Below are positions 10,805 through 21,128 of a stretch of 64,000 nucleotides of DNA, piece after piece. The position numbers and the translations under genes were made by a program. This DNA is from Scleromitrula shiraiana. Its lineage: Eukaryota; Ascomycota; Leotiomycetes; Helotiales; Sclerotiniaceae. Below the pieces are notes generated by a model, which was not told the DNA's origin, did not search any database, and saw nothing but the letters and a program-made list of their open reading frames with translations. The stretch is from contig JABELC010000007.1 in the NCBI GenBank assembly GCA_028455995.1, positions 1,178,001-1,242,000 on the forward strand, read 5' to 3'. Each line of letters opens with the position of its first letter. Positions within the stretch are counted from its first letter, which is position 1.

Positions 10805-12187
10805 GAATGGAGTAAAGTTGCCGATTGTGATGGTAGCAAAGACAGGTAATGAATTTCCAGATATCTGTTCCAAAAACCGAGTCCTAATCATAATTCCTAG
10901 GCTTTCCAAAGACAGAAGACAGCACCATCTATAAGAAGCTTTCTCGCCCGATCCTCAGCCCTTAGTCCACCATTTATTTTCCTTTTGACTTAAGAATATC
11001 ATTATATAGGTATGCTAACCATTCACCCTGTGCCATCCATAATAAAACTCTAGTCTTTATCCTGCGTTCAAATCTCTCAACTGACCACATCTTATCGTAT
11101 AGACTGTACAAGTACGAATTCAATCATGCGTTGGACTTTCAATTTCAAAACTCAATATATACATACCCATTTCCTTACTTTCATGTTGCAGCATATTTAT
11201 TTTCATTTCTGATCTCATTCACAAATCGTCCACTCTTTCATTTCACAAATTTTGTACTTTGCACTAGATCTGATTTTCAGATCGTCCACTCTTTTGAACT
11301 TTGGCATTGGTAGAACCATGCAAGCGTTGGAATTACAATTATAACCCCGTATACTATATAAAGCAAATAGATAACTATAACTAAATAAATATCTATTTTC
11401 CACAACTGATGACTTCATTATTGATAGTTTCCTCTATCAGCGAAATAAAGTGAGCAATTGCATCAGTACATAATGTAAGTACTAATACAGAGCCCAGTCT
11501 CTAAAGTATCATATGATTGGTCCGCCCAACGTCCAATGAAAAAATACGCGAAGAAAAAAAAGGGGTTCTCGCCCACTTCGAACGAACGGACCAGATTTCT
11601 CCTCCTCCAACCAGACAAGCTAATCCAGTTCTACTTATTTGTTTAAAACACAGGTTACGTACCTTCTTAATATTTAGTGAAAAAAACATTTACAAATTCA
11701 TGCTTCGCAATTCAAGAACTCGATATTAATTGACTAGATCCAGCAAACGCTCCCAAAGGTCACATAACAACTAATACTCACATCCATATCTCGGTATATG
11801 TGAAAAGATTCTAAAGATCTAAAACATATGCTTCAACTTTCATGCAAGAAGCAGCTTTTAAAAGTAAATCTATGCATAGGGTATCATCAATGTCCATCAC
11901 CCTGTATCATATCGAAACATGAAAACCAGACCAAAGCATTGACTACGTGTAGAATTGCTATCATCTATCCATGCATCTAAGAATTCTGATTTTGCAAACT
12001 TTCGCCCATTCCCCCATTCCCGCCCTATTCCGAAATACCTGATAACCCCGACTCGACTCAAGTACACCCACACCCACATCCACCATAAAACTCTCAGCTA
12101 TATAGAGAAGAAGAAAGTGAAAGACAGAAAAATGACAACGAAGAAAAGAAAAACCATCAGAAAACATCAACACATTCAAGTTATATA
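10805..12187. other. Intergenic spacer left of the inverted-repeat element
   Basis: Contains the probable 3' UTR of the small gene and then AT-rich spacer. The phrase ATCGTCCACTCTTT occurs twice, near 11225 and 11281. No coding frame is convincing. Confidence 0.45.
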
Positions 12188-12288
12188 CTCGGTTAAATTA
12201 AAATTGAAGCACGCGCAAATTGACGAATAACCTCAAAATCGACGATTCTGTATAAACCACTTCTTACGCCGATGTAAATAAAGCGATC
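12188..12288 (+). repeat. Left terminal inverted repeat
   Basis: Pairs with 12842-12941 in reverse orientation. The outermost 25 bases match perfectly. Further in, differences are mostly C/T or A/G transitions plus two short gaps. Confidence 0.85.
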
Positions 12289-12841
12289 AATATTGCTTCA
12301 ATTACTAGTAAAATATACTCATTAGTATTATTTTAATTATTTAAATTAATTATATAATAATATATTTTTTTAATCAAAACACTTTTTGATAATTTTATAA
12401 TACTACTACTAGTAGTACTACTAGTAGTACTATCATCATGATATAATATTTATATTACTAAATAAAAACTTTTTTTTACTACTACTAATAGTATATAGTA
12501 GTACTAGCCTGAGTAGTATTCAAATGTATTTTCATTATTTTTTAATATAATAATTTATTTGATTTACATTAAATCAACCTGAAAATTATAATATATTAAT
12601 ATTGATACTAGTAGTAGTAGTAGTAGTAGTAGTATAATCTTTATTTTATACTACTACTAGTAATTAATTAAATATAATACTAGTACTACTAGTAGTACTA
12701 GTAGTATTATAAATTTTCAAGTTGGATTTTTGATTTAGTAATCTTTAATTGTTAATAATAAATATTTAAATATAAAAATAATTCATATTTAAGTTCTTCA
12801 AATTACTAGTACTTAGTAACTTAACAATTCTATAAATAATG

Positions 12842-12941
12842 GATCGATTTATTTACATTGACGCAACAGGTGATTTGTACAAAATCGTCGATTGAGGTTA
12901 TTCGGCAATTTAGCGTGTGCTTCAATTTTAATTTAACCGAG
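12842..12941 (-). repeat. Right terminal inverted repeat
   Basis: Reverse-complement partner of the left repeat, ending in CCGAG followed by TA. Confidence 0.85.
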
Positions 12942-13125
12942 TAGAAGCCGAAAAAAATGCAATACAAAAGTTAATTTAATATTTCCCACTGGTAGTTCAT
13001 CTCAACTACCCACCACACCCCTACCAACCTACCATAAAAGAAAAGAGAATCCCCAAAACGCCTACACAAAAGAGAACTTCCCAATTTGTTCATCCTTCAC
13101 ATCTCATCCCGTTGCGTACCCATCC

Positions 13126-16100
13126 TTATCCAGACGTAGTATCCATAACATCAGGTCCCGTATCCGCCTCTGCTTCCGCCGCAGCAGCCGCAGCATCCTG
13201 CCTAGTCTGCTTAGCTTTAGCCTTGATATCCTCCTTCCAAACCCTAACTTTCTCTGCTAATTCCGGCATCGAAATAACATCCTCGATCTTCAACGGCGTG
13301 CGATTAAAGGGATCTTGAGGATCACTAAGAAGATGACTTCTAATAGTACTTCGATCGACAATCTGTTTGCTAATCGGTAGCATAACCGGGTCCTCCATCA
13401 AGCAAGCCAAAATTGGATCAAGGAATTCGTCGGGAATGTCACCCATGTCTTCTTCTGCTTGATCGTCAATCTCCTTGGCAACCTTGAACCGGCCCTTCAA
13501 AGTCTCCCATGCATTTAGATCTTCGGCGGATTTGAGACCAAATCGTTTGAGGATTCGAGAGGCGTTGTCGAAATTTTCGGGTTTGTAAGAACGGCCGTCC
13601 CGTGCGACAGCTTCTACAAAAGCCTCGGATACACCAAGGTTGAGATATATTTCCACAAAGTCGCTGAGGAAAGCTCTTGGTCTGAATTGGTATTTTTCCA
13701 GATTGTCTACCTTCAGGTTGGTAGACTTTTTCCCAGAAATGATGTCGAGGGTGTAATTCAACATTGCTGCTACTCGGTCTACGATTTCCGGCATAGTGAA
13801 TGATGCACTCAAAGTCGCGGAAAACAACTTCATCATGGCCAAAGTCTCATTGGTCAATTGCATATACGATTGTGCTTGACCCTCAGCCGAACGCAATTCT
13901 TCCTCTTTGGCTTCTCGTTGTTCGGGTGTCAGTGGTGGGCCCTCTGAGGGTGACCTCCGCAGCTCAGTCTGTAGTTCGTGAATTTTTGGAAATTTCGTGA
14001 GAGCTTCATCTAAAACATATGTCGCATCGTTGAGTAAAAGGTTGACGAATCGTAAAAAGAACTCGATATTTGTCCTATTTCCCTGTCAATATTTGGAAAT
14101 TTTGGCAATACCTGATACACGTACTTGCTCTCTTGCATCAATCGCTGCCTGTAAATATCGTTTGGCCATACACATTTAATGACCTGAAAAATTTCGTAAC
14201 GGATATTAAATTTATCGTAGAATTGGGTGTGTGCTCCAGTGGATTCGCATTCTTTGATTCGATTAGTATCAAGATAACTTCAATCATAAGATAGGGAACT
14301 TACCAATATAAAACTTCAGTAGTGCATGGAGTAAATGATCATTAGCAAATTTCGAACCACTCAAAACATCTCCCAAAACACCCTTAGTACGATGATATAC
14401 TGGCCATGTACCAGCAAACAACAAGGTAACCAATTTTGCTTTCAAGTAGGGATTTTTGATGTACTCTGAATTGGTTAAGAAAGTAATGCTCAACGCAATT
14501 ATTTCGTCACCAACAGCCGAGAACATTACTTCGGGAATGAATCTACAAACACAGTAGTTAGCTAACCTTATGTGTACAGATATGTAGTTGGACTTGACCT
14601 ACGGAATGACAAAATTGAAGTTCCCAACAATGTCTTCAAGAATGTATTCCGGAAGATAATCAAAAGCCTTTGGAGGTGTCGAGGGTAACGGAAGTCTACA
14701 ATACAGTCAGAAATGTACGCGGAAATATGGACCATGGAAAGTCCCATACTTTATGGCTTTATCAGGGGTATACTCAGTTTCCGTCGCAATTCTTAACAGC
14801 CAAACAACAACATATCTCATGAATAGGAGAGATTTCGCCTGCATTATTTTGTCAGAGAGGACACCCTCGATAGCCATTTTGAGCGACATTGCTCTCTCCA
14901 ATGCTTCATTGAATTTCTTCATTCTTGCGTCAAGCACTCTTGTGGCGTTGACATCCTATTCAATGTTAATTTGAAGCTGAAAAATAGATCTTGAGTACTC
15001 ACATGGGCGAACTTGACACGCTCTGCCTCGAATGCCACCATGGATTTTTGCATATGCTTAATGTCCTTTTCCAGGTTCTTCAGACTAGCATTGAGAGCCT
15101 CAGTACCATAGTGATGAGAAGCCAAATTTAGGAAGAAAACCTCAGAAATAAAGTTCGAGGTGCCGCCGATGTTGGTTTCGTAGTACTCATCAGAGGCCTT
15201 TTGGTCCGCATTAAGTTTTGTTTCATCTGAAATATCGACCCGAGGTTCGCGCCGCAGATAACCAATATCAATCTTCGACACTTTGGAGAATGTGGTATCC
15301 ATGAATGGTTCACATAGACCATCCAATACAACAGTAACGTTGAGCATGAAGCCATCAGATGATACTTCCTTCGGATCAACTTGGATAGCCCGGCGCTTGT
15401 GATTTTGGTTTACAATGTAGGCAAACCAATCCAAAGTTTTATTCTTGGCAACGGGGCCTGCTCGAACGAAGTGATTAATGATATCGAGCAGATCTTTCTG
15501 GTGTGCTTGTAACGTAAGACGCAAAGCATCCTGTGAGGTAGTGATATGGCGTTTGTCTAGAGTCTTGGGTGCACTAAAATACTCCTTGGTGACTTCTGGC
15601 TGCAGTGGTGATATCCTGAAAAAGGGACCCAGTAGTGTATACTTCTCAATGTTATTCGCTGATACAGCCATTTGAAACAATGGCTCTTCGGCAATAGCAG
15701 TTACAATTGGAGCAAACTGTGTAAGAAGCTTGAAGGCCTATAAATCGCGTTAGTTTTGATCCCAAACTTAAGTTGAAACCTCCTCACATTCATATAGGGT
15801 TTGTAAACATCCTTCATCGTCAAATTAGATAGTTGAGAACTCAAACCCGCAAATGCCTTAGTGATCATTGACTTTGCCATTTCATCTTCTTCAAAACGGG
15901 ATACAACTTCCTCCAAAAAATCAAGACATATTCCTTTATCCTCTCCGGTCTCAAACAGGAAATATGGAGTAAGAAAATCAGTCTTAGGATTGGGCTCGCG
16001 ACTGCAGTGTGTTAGCCTAATGACATTGCTCTTCGTACCGAAAAACCAACCGAAAAATGTCCGGCATTTCGGCAGCAAAGATGCAGTTGCTGATGCATAA

Positions 16101-16924
16101 GCGTTTGGCTTCTTTGAGGATTGCATCTTTCTGACCCGCATAACCCCGCAATCCCTTCATAGTCTTGATTACTCTCTTCCAGCATGGTAATAGGTAGTCG
16201 AAGACCGATTTATTGTGGGGAATAGTTGAGACAGCTTCAAGGATAGCTGCATCGAGGTTACCTGCAGATAATCTAATCTCGGCGTGGTCATCCTCTATTT
16301 CTTTTCTTAATTCTGGTAAGAAGATAAGCCTATGGTTCGAAGCATCGGTCCGCTGATTAGGGTCAAGAGTAATGCGGAAAATCTGTGATAATATTCTGTT
16401 TTCGTAAACTTCTATAGACTCCTCTGCAGGAGGTGGTTTGCGCGCGGATGGGCGTGTATGTGTCTGCAGATCTGATTCAGCTCTTGTTCGTTTTCCTAGA
16501 ACACCAGGAGGATCAGTTCTTACAGCAGCTGTATTGACCGTACTCGAGGCTTGTGTGCCTAATTTAGAGAAAGGATTCTCGGATGGTGTTGGGGTTCCAA
16601 CTGCAGGCTTAATATTGATCTTAGGTTTTGCGGGAGTCTGATCCGCTGATGAATTGTCGATTGTTGCAGCAGGTTTTGGCGAGGAACTCGAAGATAAAGC
16701 TTCTCCAGTAGGTGTGGAAGCTGGAGGGGTTTTGGGTGAGTTCGAAGAAGTTGTGCCAGATAACTTCTCCATGCGGCGTCTTCGAATCTATCAAGGTCCA
16801 CCGAGTTAGCCACCTCGAGATCTAATGCACGTAACCGTTATGAAATAAAACTTCTTTTTACCTGCTCCATCTTCTCCTTATCAGGAGCATCTGGCCCACT
16901 GGGCGGTAACGGCTGATCATCCAT
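13126..16924 (-). CDS. UFD2: Ubiquitin conjugation factor E4 (U-box ligase Ufd2)
   Basis: Nine exons join in frame to 1,120 aa: 16924-16862, 16787-16051, 16001-15788, 15737-15003, 14955-14750, 14695-14603, 14542-14304, 14251-14125 and 14074-13126. The long Ufd2 core is easy to recognise (REPNPKTD, GAHTQFYDKFNIRYEIFQVIK, FFLRFVNLLLNDATYVLDEAL). It is followed near residues 1020-1095 by the U-box (DEFLDPILACLMEDPVMLP, then DPFNRTPL). The N-terminus is Ser/Pro-rich and disordered. In yeast this E4 extends ubiquitin chains with Cdc48 on proteasome and ER-associated-degradation substrates. Exon 2 seems to end at a rare GTTGGT donor. The alternative GTACGA site 12 nt later would leave a 37-nt intron. 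The next gene, HLJ1, is in the same strand and pathway. Confidence 0.95.
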
Positions 16925-17590
16925 GATATTAATTAATAGAAGAGTTTCTGGATGAAGAAATGTAAATAACAATTCTAAAGTTTTGATGAAGAATTGAAGG
17001 TGCTGTAAATGGTAGCCTCGTGGGGCTGGCTTTATCGTTACGATTAGGCTTGATAATCGAGTTACAAGGATGATTGTTCTCTCGAAGCTTCGAATTTTGG
17101 CTCTACTGTACCGAGTCGAGTGTACCTGCACCTTGTTATTTTTATCGGGGATGAACCAGAAGTTCGATAAAAGTCGAGAACAATACAAAGAGGTTTCGAC
17201 TTTCACTTTCCATGGACCATTCCAGTAAATACAAAAGTCTGGCAACTTCTCAAAGATATAGAAACATAAAATCTTTAGATTCATCACCATCACGTGGGTG
17301 TTCCTCGAAGGTCAAGCGAATTCGAGTCTCTACAACTAATAGCTATGATCTTTTCGTTCTCTCCTTCAACAAGTAGATCATTCATTATATGCATATAAAT
17401 ATTGTAGTGACGGATATGCTGTACTCTATAACACATGGAATCCTGTTACCTTATTCTCTATTAATGATTGATACGTCAAAACAGACTGCCCCAGTGAAGT
17501 TCATCCAGTCTTTGCCCAGAATGCTCCAACCCCAAACGCCTTGCTACGAAGCAGAGTCACATTAACCATATATAATCATTGCAACAAGAA
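16925..17590. other. Intergenic between HLJ1 3' end and UFD2 start
   Basis: Should hold the UFD2 promoter and leader (right after 16924) and the HLJ1 3' UTR. No other gene or repeat is seen. Confidence 0.5.
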
Positions 17591-18720
17591 TCAGTACTTT
17601 GCCACACCCATACTGTCTAATTTCCTACAATCGTGCATTGGCATGTTCTTAGCCTGTTGCATTTTGTCCATGTCGGTCGAGAACCAGCCTTGTGCTTCTT
17701 GGAAGAGTTGATTTCGATGATGATTCTCCAATTCACAGCCGGCTCTTAGTTGCTTTACATAATTGACTTCCGCCGTCTTGTCAAGTTGCGAAAACTTGTA
17801 TGAAGTGAAGCCGCTGACTTCGGCAGGATTTACATAATAATCCACTTTCATTCGAGAGCTGAGTCGATGTTCCGTATGAGGATTTATAGGGCCATCAAAT
17901 CGCATCGAGGGACCTGATGATTCGCCGGAGAACAATGATCCTAACAGCGGAAGGCCAAAAAGTATTATCAGAGGTAAAAAGCTTATAAGTGTCTGAAGTA
18001 GCGAAGCTGGAGCTTCCGGTCTCCCACCATTTGCATTTCTTGGCCTGCGCTGTGGCCTTGCACCTCCGAATTGATGCACTCGTATACCAGGTCCGCCGCC
18101 TAAGTTGAAGACAAATCCCGGTTGATCGTTGAATAACCCACCACCTACAAGAACCATTAGCTTTTGTTGTGTTTCTAAAACCATTAAATCTTACCAAAGC
18201 CACCTCCGCCAAAACCTCCACCACCAAAGAACCTCTGGAACATCTCCTCCGGACTGATTTCCTCCTCCCACATAGATCTACCACCTCCAGTTGAACCTCG
18301 CGTCGCAGAACTAGAGAAAGGGTTTGACTGCGGTGCCCCTCCACCAAATCGACTATCAGGATCCCCCCCAAATCTATCGTATTTCGCCTTCTTATCTTTA
18401 TCACTCAACACTCCAAAAGCGCGACTAACCATCTTAAAAGCCTCGTCTGCATGTTGATGTCCATTTTTATCCGGATGTGTCAATAAACTCAATTTTCTAT
18501 AAGCCTTCTTAATTTCCGTCTCCGTAACAGTTGTCTTCACAGATTCCAATCCTAAAATCTCATAAAATGCTGTCGGCGCACATTTTCTAACCCGTATCAC
18601 GGCAGTTTCCTGCTCAACTGTGTATTTCCTATCCTGGTTCCCTTGGTTGTGGTCTCGCGATTTCGCTGTCCCGTTTGGTTTTGCATCCGCTCCAGAAGTG
18701 GTAGATGTAGATGGGGGCAT
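17591..18720 (-). CDS. HLJ1: ER-membrane J-domain co-chaperone, Hlj1 / DNAJB12-like
   Basis: Two exons (18720-18195 and 18144-17591, one 50-nt intron) give 359 aa. The J domain spans about residues 50-118, with the HPD triad at 82-84 and YDRFGGD at its end. A Gly/Phe-rich region (FFGGGGFGGGGFG) follows. Near the middle is one hydrophobic helix (LISFLPLIILFGLPLLGSLF), then a C-terminal domain of the DUF1977 type (VDYYVNPAEVSGF, DKTAEVNYVKQLRAGCELE). This order matches yeast Hlj1 and animal DNAJB12/B14. Those ER tail-anchored J-proteins recruit cytosolic Hsp70 to misfolded membrane proteins for degradation. The intron falls inside the Gly-rich stretch. It shares a 382-bp divergent promoter region with the Aim19-like gene. 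Confidence 0.9.
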
Positions 18721-19102
18721 TGCGCCGCTATGCTTTGTATTATAGCCGCAGAATGAGCGACTTGATTATCGATTAAAACCTCTGCTTCGCATCGGCCAGT
18801 AATTGTTTTAAGAAAATATATGCTTCGATCAATTTAATTGTTCTTCGTCCTCTGTTATGACCACGATACTGGAAAGATATTTGTTTCTTTGGCTATCGTG
18901 CGCTAAAGCCAAAAGACAAAATATACGTACGGGTATTCGTCGGATGACAACTTTCTCTGCACGTGCCATTGGTTTTTTATACCTTTATCATCGTCAGTGG
19001 TGATAAGTGAGCAAAATTGATCGAAGTTTCTGTCGTATAGAGCTGTTTCCTTACAAGTAAGATTCTCCGATACCTGTACAGCTTATATTCCAAATTAGAA
19101 AG
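18721..19102. other. Divergent promoter region, HLJ1 and Aim19-like gene
   Basis: A CACGTG E-box at 18960-18965 is immediately followed by CCATTGG, a CCAAT box on the minus strand, at 18966-18972. Such a site could serve either gene. No coding sequence is seen. Confidence 0.5.
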
Positions 19103-19216
19103 ATGCCAACGCAAGATAAGGCTGTCGAAAATGCCAAAAGGACCTCAATATCCTATGCACAAGACTGGGGCAGTAAGTACTTCTTTGACCACCAGCTCTC
19201 AATACATTCACATAAA

Positions 19217-19252
<36 letters not shown>

Positions 19253-19631
19253 ATAATACTGACTTTGAACCCGTATAGAATCATCTCTTCCCCCAATGAT
19301 TCTCGCAACCTTTATAACCGCACTCCACGCTCGACCTTTCCAACCATTACCCCTCACCTTTACCCCCGTCCTCCTCTTCAGCACCTATCTCAATCTCTCC
19401 TCATATGTAATTGATTCGGCTGGTCTCACAGCCGCTTGGTCGGGTTTATATCTGCTGCTTGCCAACAGAAGGAAAGCTTCGGGCAGGAATATGGCTGCTA
19501 GATTGGGAAATAGATTTGGAGCGAGGGGAATTGTCAGAGGGGCTGCTATGGGTATTGCTGGTTTGAATGTGGTGGGTGGAGGTATTACATATGCTTTTGG
19601 GAGAAGGAAAGATGAGGAAAGTGCTCTTTGA
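19103..19631 (+). CDS. Small mitochondrial-type membrane protein, Aim19-like
   Basis: Two exons (19103-19172 and 19279-19631) give 140 aa. After a short polar start comes a hydrophobic core with about three short helices (ILATFITALHARPFQPLPLT, LLFSTYLNLSSYVIDSAGLT, WSGLYLLLANRRKA). A Gly-rich segment follows (MGIAGLNVVGGGITYAFGRR). The pattern of AAWSGLYLLLA followed by a basic patch and VVGGG..YAFG resembles, from memory, the fungal family of altered inheritance of mitochondria protein 19. Its biochemical role is not known. The 106-nt intron is twice the usual local size because it carries an (AT)n run. Confidence 0.6.
19219..19249 (+). repeat. (AT)15 microsatellite in an intron
   Basis: An uninterrupted AT run inside the intron of the Aim19-like gene, likely polymorphic in length. 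Confidence 0.9.
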
Positions 19632-20049
19632 GGTATCTTTATTTGGGCTTGTACGATAGTAAAAGGATTTGGAATCTGGCGGATTGTCACGAAGGGTCTT
19701 GATCAGGCTGGTCAGGGTAATGTTAGAGTTAATGATCCATAATAAATCATTGTACAGTATATATAACGGTTATGAACCAAATAATATACAAAATTGGTGA
19801 TAGTTTAGATGATGGCCATCAATTACAGATTCTATACATATATATATTATTATACAAGACCATCTCTATATCGAGTGCACAGTGGTGTGGCCAATGCATC
19901 CGAACCAATATGTATAACCTTTATAACGCCCTGTGCATCAGTCTTTTCGCGCTCTGCTGACCGATGACTTTCTAGGAGTCCTATGCAAAGACAGTAAACC
20001 CACCCAGCCCAGCAAACCCAAAAACACCGGCCCCCAAGTGAGTTGTTCT
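19632..20049. other. Convergent 3' flanks
   Basis: Holds the 3' UTRs of the Aim19-like gene and of the phosphatase gene on the other strand. No separate gene is seen. Confidence 0.5.
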
Positions 20050-21128
20050 TTAACCCTGATCCCGAATTCTCAAGAGAAAGACCCAAATTCCAATAGCCAA
20101 CATTGTGAGGGTAAGGACTCGACCTGTCTTAGTCTTTGGGAGCCCATGAGTAGAACTCTGGTCCAAACCTGGATTGAAGAGACCATTGAGGCTTGAAACG
20201 TTGTACTCTCTGATGTATTTTACATCGCATTCGCGGACCTTTGGTTCCGAGAAAGCTGTGTACTCCTCTACAATAGATTGTACATCCCAGCCAGACAAAT
20301 GACGGATAACAGCAGCAGCACAGCCAGTGCGATGCTAGAACATTGTTAGTATGGGCTCAGAAGAAATCCATGATTGAATGTACCTTTCCGTGATTACAAT
20401 GGATCAACAATGGATGATTCTTCGTGTCCAGACAGATTCTCATAATCGAGTGCATAATAGCCTCAGGAATATCCACCTTCTTGGTTCCTTGCATGTCGAT
20501 TTCGAAATGTTCGATATTGTTCTTTTCCATGAATGCTTTAAAATCGGGAGGGCAATCTTTCTTTACGAGAGTGCTATAGAGACTGAGCAAACGATCACTG
20601 GAACTGAGCACGCGACCACTTACACGATGGACTTCAAACCGAGAGTTGCGAGATATTGAAAATCTTCAACTTGTGGAAAGCTACTGCGGTAGATAGTCTT
20701 TGCAAGAACAACACCAAAGTTGAGCGGACGACCTTCCTGCTTTTCCTTCTCTAAAGCTTTCGCAGCTATGAGTGATTTTGCAACTATATTATATTAGCTA
20801 CCGACAATTGATTGATACCAGCTGTATATGATGATATTATGTTCTATTTACCTTGACTTTGAATTGCTTCTTTTGAAGAAGGAAGCATTCCACCAAGATC
20901 TCTGCCTACGTCAAAAATTGGTAGAGATACAGATTCCATGATGCTGTCGTGGGAGGAAGATCGAGCATCCCAGTGTTGTTTATCCTTCTCTTTTTCGTCT
21001 TGAAATGAATTGTTTCTATTTTCGTAGGTAATCGTAGTCACTCCAGCGTTACCTGTCTCCATGGCTTCCTGTTCTCGTTCAAATACTCTCGTTGATCGTC
21101 GCGAAATCCTTGCGTTGCCTTCCGCCAT
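20050..21128 (-). CDS. Siw14/Oca1-like atypical dual-specificity phosphatase with a C-terminal membrane helix
   Basis: Four exons (21128-20852, 20783-20624, 20573-20384 and 20334-20050) give 303 aa. The first 90 residues are polar. The phosphatase domain starts at about NFGVVLAKTIYRSSFP and includes HFEIDMQGTKK. Its active site reads HCNHGKHRTG, with the catalytic Cys at about 205 and the Arg at about 211, split by intron 3. Proteins of this type in yeast (Siw14) remove the 5-beta phosphate from inositol pyrophosphates. After the family's usual end (ECDVKYIREYNVSSLNGLF) there is an extra segment ending in a hydrophobic helix (VLTLTMLAIGIWVFLL) and RIRDQG. This suggests a tail-anchored enzyme, unlike the soluble yeast protein. 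The start was taken at the first ATG of MAEGNAR; a longer in-frame start exists upstream. Confidence 0.85.

Larger units (their letters stand above)
12188..12941. mobile_element. MITE-like element with about 100-bp terminal inverted repeats and TA flanks
   Basis: The first 25 bases (CTCGGTTAAATTAAAATTGA followed by AGCAC) are the exact reverse complement of the last 25. The match continues for about 100 bp at each end with scattered substitutions and small gaps. Each end is bordered by TA (12186-12187 and 12942-12943), as expected for the target duplication of Tc1/mariner-type elements. The 550-bp interior has no open frame. It is extremely AT-rich, with palindromic ACTAGT/AGTACT runs and AGT/ACT trinucleotide stretches, so the element is non-autonomous. 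It ends 184 bp past the UFD2 stop codon. The inverted-repeat structure is seen directly; the family assignment is inferred from the TA flanks. Confidence 0.8.

Noticed and set aside
11131..12230. Short open frames left of the inverted-repeat element
   Set aside because: Overlapping on both strands, AT-biased, and no start context or family features.
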